44,350 bases of DNA, taken from IMG/VR virus record IMGVR_UViG_3300030419_008194, positions 1 to 44,350 of that record; one strand, written 5' to 3'. The notes beneath the pieces were generated by a model, which had not been told where the DNA came from, did not search any database, and saw only the letters and a list, made by a program, of their open reading frames with translations. The number at the start of each line of letters is the position of its first letter. Position 1 is the stretch's first letter. Origin of the DNA: a virus. Positions 42,018 to 44,350 of the stretch are shown here, one piece after another. The translations under genes were made by a program, and so were the position numbers.

Positions 42018-42772
42018 TAGTCCGAGTTCATGGTAATTGCATCTACAATCTCCGACGGTTAGTTACTAGCGTTCTAGTTCAAAGCTATAAGAACTTTACT
42101 ATTCACTTAGCTATCGATCAAGGAGGTAGTCACGATTCTTATAAAGATATTGAAAAAGAGTGTTTGGAAATATCTAACGATCCCCTTTCTATATCTCCTT
42201 CTTGGCTAACTCAAGGAAACTCTCCTTCTTGCGTTAAATACTGGCCGAACAATGACGGGCGGCTCTATGCGGTAAGAAATACTTGCAGAATATTAGATAA
42301 GCTATCTGAAGAAGATAGTATCATAGGCGTAATAGATGCTGATGATCAGCTATGCGAAAGGAGATGTTTAGAATGGATAGCTTCCCTCTACCAACAAGGA
42401 GTAGGATGTGTTTGGACTAATAATATATGGGAACCTTATAGTATTAATATCTGTTCCGGGCCTTTAGATGATAGCGTGGATGTATATAAGCATCCATGGG
42501 TCAGCAGTCATTTCAGAACTTTTCCTTTATCTATTTATAAAAAAATAAATAAACAAAATTTTAAAGACTCGGAAGGCGGCTGGATGAGAAGATGCGAGGA
42601 TCAAACATTAATGCTCCCTATAATCAACCGACTTCATTTAGAAGGAAAGAGAACAATGAATCTAAATAAACCCTGTTATCTTTACAGGGGCTATCAAGAG
42701 ATAGGGGGAGACGCTCATCAATACCAGCAACAATTAGAAAAATTCATTAGAAATAGGGGATATATTGAATAA
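42002..42772 (+). CDS. GT2-type glycosyltransferase with no standard start codon; probable frameshift partner of the preceding gene
   Basis: The frame is open from about 41985 and the conserved N-terminus 'NIVVRVHGNCIYNLRRLVTS' begins at 42011, upstream of the first ATG/GTG/TTG-type start (TTG at 42164). GT2 motifs follow: 'NFTIHLAIDQGGSHDS', D-A-D-D at about residues 112-115 (metal binding) and 'GGWMRRCEDQTLM'. The coordinates assume an ATT start at 42002. The more likely route is a -1 slip at A AAT TTA (42005-42011), which joins it in frame to the upstream GT, giving a fused enzyme of about 550 residues. It ends overlapping the next start by eight bases. Confidence 0.75.
   Translation: MKFNIVVRVHGNCIYNLRRLVTSVLVQSYKNFTIHLAIDQGGSHDSYKDIEKECLEISNDPLSISPSWLTQGNSPSCVKYWPNNDGRLYAVRNTCRILDKLSEEDSIIGVIDADDQLCERRCLEWIASLYQQGVGCVWTNNIWEPYSINICSGPLDDSVDVYKHPWVSSHFRTFPLSIYKKINKQNFKDSEGGWMRRCEDQTLMLPIINRLHLEGKRTMNLNKPCYLYRGYQEIGGDAHQYQQQLEKFIRNRGYIE
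42005..42011 (+). other. A AAT TTA slippery heptamer (-1 frameshift) between two glycosyltransferase genes
   Basis: In the frame of the upstream gene the codons are TTA AAT TTA ATA TAG (stop 42015-42017). A AAT TTA has the exact X XXY YYZ form and is the same heptamer as Rous sarcoma virus gag-pol. A -1 slip reads AAA TTT AAT ATA GTA and enters the GT2 frame, which lacks its own start. No clear downstream pseudoknot was found by eye. Confidence 0.6.
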
Positions 42773-43730
42773 AAGTTTTTTTATAAATAATACGTCGCCT
42801 AGTGGAGGGCCGGGAGTGTTTGGCCATAGGCTAAAAGAAGAGCTCGTAAAAAGAGGAAACGATTTCACCCCACATAACCCAAGTAATTCGATTTGTATCA
42901 TACAAGGGAATTACTATCCTTCTTGCAAAAATATATTACGCTTAGATGGATTATATTTTGATTCCAATAACCCAAACAACGAACAATTAAATTCACCTAT
43001 TTTTAAATGTTATAAAGAGTTTGATCATATTGTTTTTCAATCAATGTTTGCTAAGAATATGTATGAATCTTTTACTGGCGTAAAAAAAGATCATACTATT
43101 ATTTATAATGGTATCAACCCTGACTTTAGGGAATACTCTCCTCATAATGCAAACGAAAGAGATCATTATTTCTTTCTAACTGGACTGAAGAAAAAGTTCA
43201 GGAAACTATTCATCGCTTCAGCTTCTTGGCGTAGGCATAAGAGGCTAGAGGAAACGATTCAAGCTTTTAAAAATAACAAACTTAAAGATTGTGCTCTTAT
43301 AGCCTTAGGAGGAGAAGAATATATTTTAAAAAATTACGGGCCTGAATGCGTGCCTGAAAACGTTTTCCTGTTTCCTATTTTACCCTTTTACAGCACTTCG
43401 GTTTTTTATTCTCTAGCGGACGCTATGATTCACCTTTGCATGTTTGACACATGCCCGAACTCCGTTATAGAGTCCCTTATATGTGGCACCCCAGTTCTCT
43501 GCTCCCACAACGGCGGAACCCATGAGATAGTAAGAGGCAATGGAGTAGTCGTTAAACTTGAAGAAGACTATTCCCCGGGAACCTACTACCCCTATTACGA
43601 CCCCCCAAAAATAGATATAGAAGCTATAGCCACGGGAGCTTTGGAAGCTGCTAAATGCCCCAAAAACTTCAGGAGAGAAGATTTAGAAATAGAAAATGTT
43701 GCAAAAAAATACGAAGATATAATGATATGA
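42765..43730 (+). CDS. GT4-type glycosyltransferase
   Basis: 321 residues from a TTG at 42765 overlapping the GT2 stop by eight bases; no ATG is near the conserved start (MNKSFFINNTSPSGGPGVFG). The sequence 'SASWRRHKRLEETIQAF' and 'DTCPNSVIESLICGTPVLCSHNGG' is the classic GT4 signature with E-x7-like spacing. It should transfer a sugar to a growing glycan. It overlaps the methyltransferase gene by four bases (ATGA). Confidence 0.87.
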   Translation: MNKSFFINNTSPSGGPGVFGHRLKEELVKRGNDFTPHNPSNSICIIQGNYYPSCKNILRLDGLYFDSNNPNNEQLNSPIFKCYKEFDHIVFQSMFAKNMYESFTGVKKDHTIIYNGINPDFREYSPHNANERDHYFFLTGLKKKFRKLFIASASWRRHKRLEETIQAFKNNKLKDCALIALGGEEYILKNYGPECVPENVFLFPILPFYSTSVFYSLADAMIHLCMFDTCPNSVIESLICGTPVLCSHNGGTHEIVRGNGVVVKLEEDYSPGTYYPYYDPPKIDIEAIATGALEAAKCPKNFRREDLEIENVAKKYEDIMI

Positions 43731-44350
43731 AAGTAGAAACTATCCCTTTTCTTGACGATATAATTAATAAGCACCATTCTAGCGATACGGGATTGTGTCG
43801 CCATTACTTAGAGCTCTATTCAATGGCCTTAGGAATGGAAGCTAAAAATATTTTTGAATTTGGGTGTGGGTTTTCTACTTTATCTTTAGTAAAGGCCTTA
43901 AAAATAACCGGAGGGAGAATAACCAGCGTAGATTTGCGTCCACTTTCGGAGAGAAGCGATATCCCTTCCCACTTCATTCAGTCTTCAAAAGATATCTGGA
44001 CATTTAACCAAGGTAATTCTTTAGAGGTGGTCCCGACCCTCTCTCATGAAGAATGTTATGATATTGTTCTTCATGACGGCTCCCATACGGCTTCGGACGT
44101 GACAATAGATCTAAATAATATTGCTCCATTTGTTAAAAACGGAGGCCTAGTCTTGACTCACGACACGTTTCATTATGATTTAGGAGGAGAGATGACTAAA
44201 GGAGTGATGGAAAGCGAATTGATTACGTCTAACGACTACGAAACTGAAATATGTTCTCTACCTTACGGCTATGGCCTTACTATTATTCGCGTCATCGCAA
44301 ATAAACATAATGAAAAAAGCGTTAATATAACATGGAGAAAAGGGGTATAA
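43727..44350 (+). CDS. SAM-dependent methyltransferase (class I, Methyltransf_24-like)
   Basis: 207 residues from the ATG at 43727, which overlaps the previous stop as ATGA; a longer frame starts 72 bases earlier inside the GT gene and is not preferred. Motif I is 'IFEFGCGFSTLSLVKAL', followed by 'ITSVDLRP' with the ribose-binding Asp, then 'YDIVLHDGSHTASDVTIDL' and 'GGLVLTHDTFHY'. Such enzymes methylate sugars or small molecules; next to glycosyltransferases a sugar target is likely. The stop TAA is the last three bases of the window. Confidence 0.85.
   Translation: MKVETIPFLDDIINKHHSSDTGLCRHYLELYSMALGMEAKNIFEFGCGFSTLSLVKALKITGGRITSVDLRPLSERSDIPSHFIQSSKDIWTFNQGNSLEVVPTLSHEECYDIVLHDGSHTASDVTIDLNNIAPFVKNGGLVLTHDTFHYDLGGEMTKGVMESELITSNDYETEICSLPYGYGLTIIRVIANKHNEKSVNITWRKGV

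Noticed and set aside
1-44350. tRNA genes, CRISPR arrays, integrase or IS elements
   Set aside because: Reading both strands by eye showed no cloverleaf with a T-loop GGTTCRA pattern, no regular repeat-spacer array and no recombinase or transposase protein; a software scan could still reveal a divergent tRNA.

Overview
The window is a contiguous piece of a tailed double-stranded DNA phage genome. It is AT-rich, tightly packed with overlapping genes, and has no tRNA, integrase, IS element or CRISPR array that I could find. A 2333-residue tape measure protein next to homologues of lambda tail proteins M, L, K, I and J points to a long, non-contractile (siphovirus-type) tail, roughly 350 nm at about 0.15 nm per tape-measure residue. 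A gp55-like sigma factor, ribonucleotide reductase, dUTPase, Hsp20 and 2OG-Fe(II) oxygenases are typical of large lytic aquatic phages. Two prepilin-like genes (one with the H-X9-D motif) and a GspC/PilP-like secreted protein resemble proteins of Verrucomicrobia and relatives, so a host in that group is my best guess; this is an inference.

Layout. Bases 1-8571 (+): a probable tail assembly chaperone pair, possibly joined by a -1 frameshift, then the tape measure protein. Bases 8577-18314 (-): the block M-L-K-I-J plus a coiled-coil protein, in lambda order but inverted relative to the tape measure gene. Bases 18378-24269 (+): three tandem paralogous tail-tube-like proteins and a 1091-residue protein of IPT/TIG-like repeats. 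Bases 24266-27058 (-): a five-gene overlapping cassette of two pseudopilins, a GspC-like protein, a 2OG oxygenase and a small MbcA/ParS-type antitoxin domain. Bases 27075-30466 (-): a conserved phage protein, a second 2OG oxygenase, inorganic pyrophosphatase, a coiled-coil protein, two related DUF2589-type proteins and two small proteins. Bases 30488-34678 (-): NrdB, a glycosyltransferase and NrdA in one coupled operon. Bases 34747-37296 (-): small proteins, Hsp20, dUTPase and dCMP deaminase. Bases 37297-37756: a 460-base divergent intergenic region with promoters and a probable structured RNA leader. Bases 37757-44350 (+): dNMP kinase, an unknown protein, a sigma factor, a protein with an SSB-like acidic tail, then four glycosyltransferases and a methyltransferase.

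How it works together. NrdAB, dCMP deaminase, dUTPase, dNMP kinase and pyrophosphatase form a deoxynucleotide supply and pyrophosphate-clearing set. The sigma factor probably drives late genes; a recurring GTGTAA-type element in front of structural and accessory genes is a candidate promoter for it. The glycosyltransferase/methyltransferase run probably builds or modifies a glycan on virion, DNA or host surface.

Most unusual points: an NrdB with Ile at the radical-tyrosine position and Glu at the first metal ligand; a canonical A AAT TTA slippery heptamer that would fuse two glycosyltransferases; a nuclease-like motif set inside the tape measure protein; the inverted tail-tip block; and the phage-borne pseudopilin cassette.
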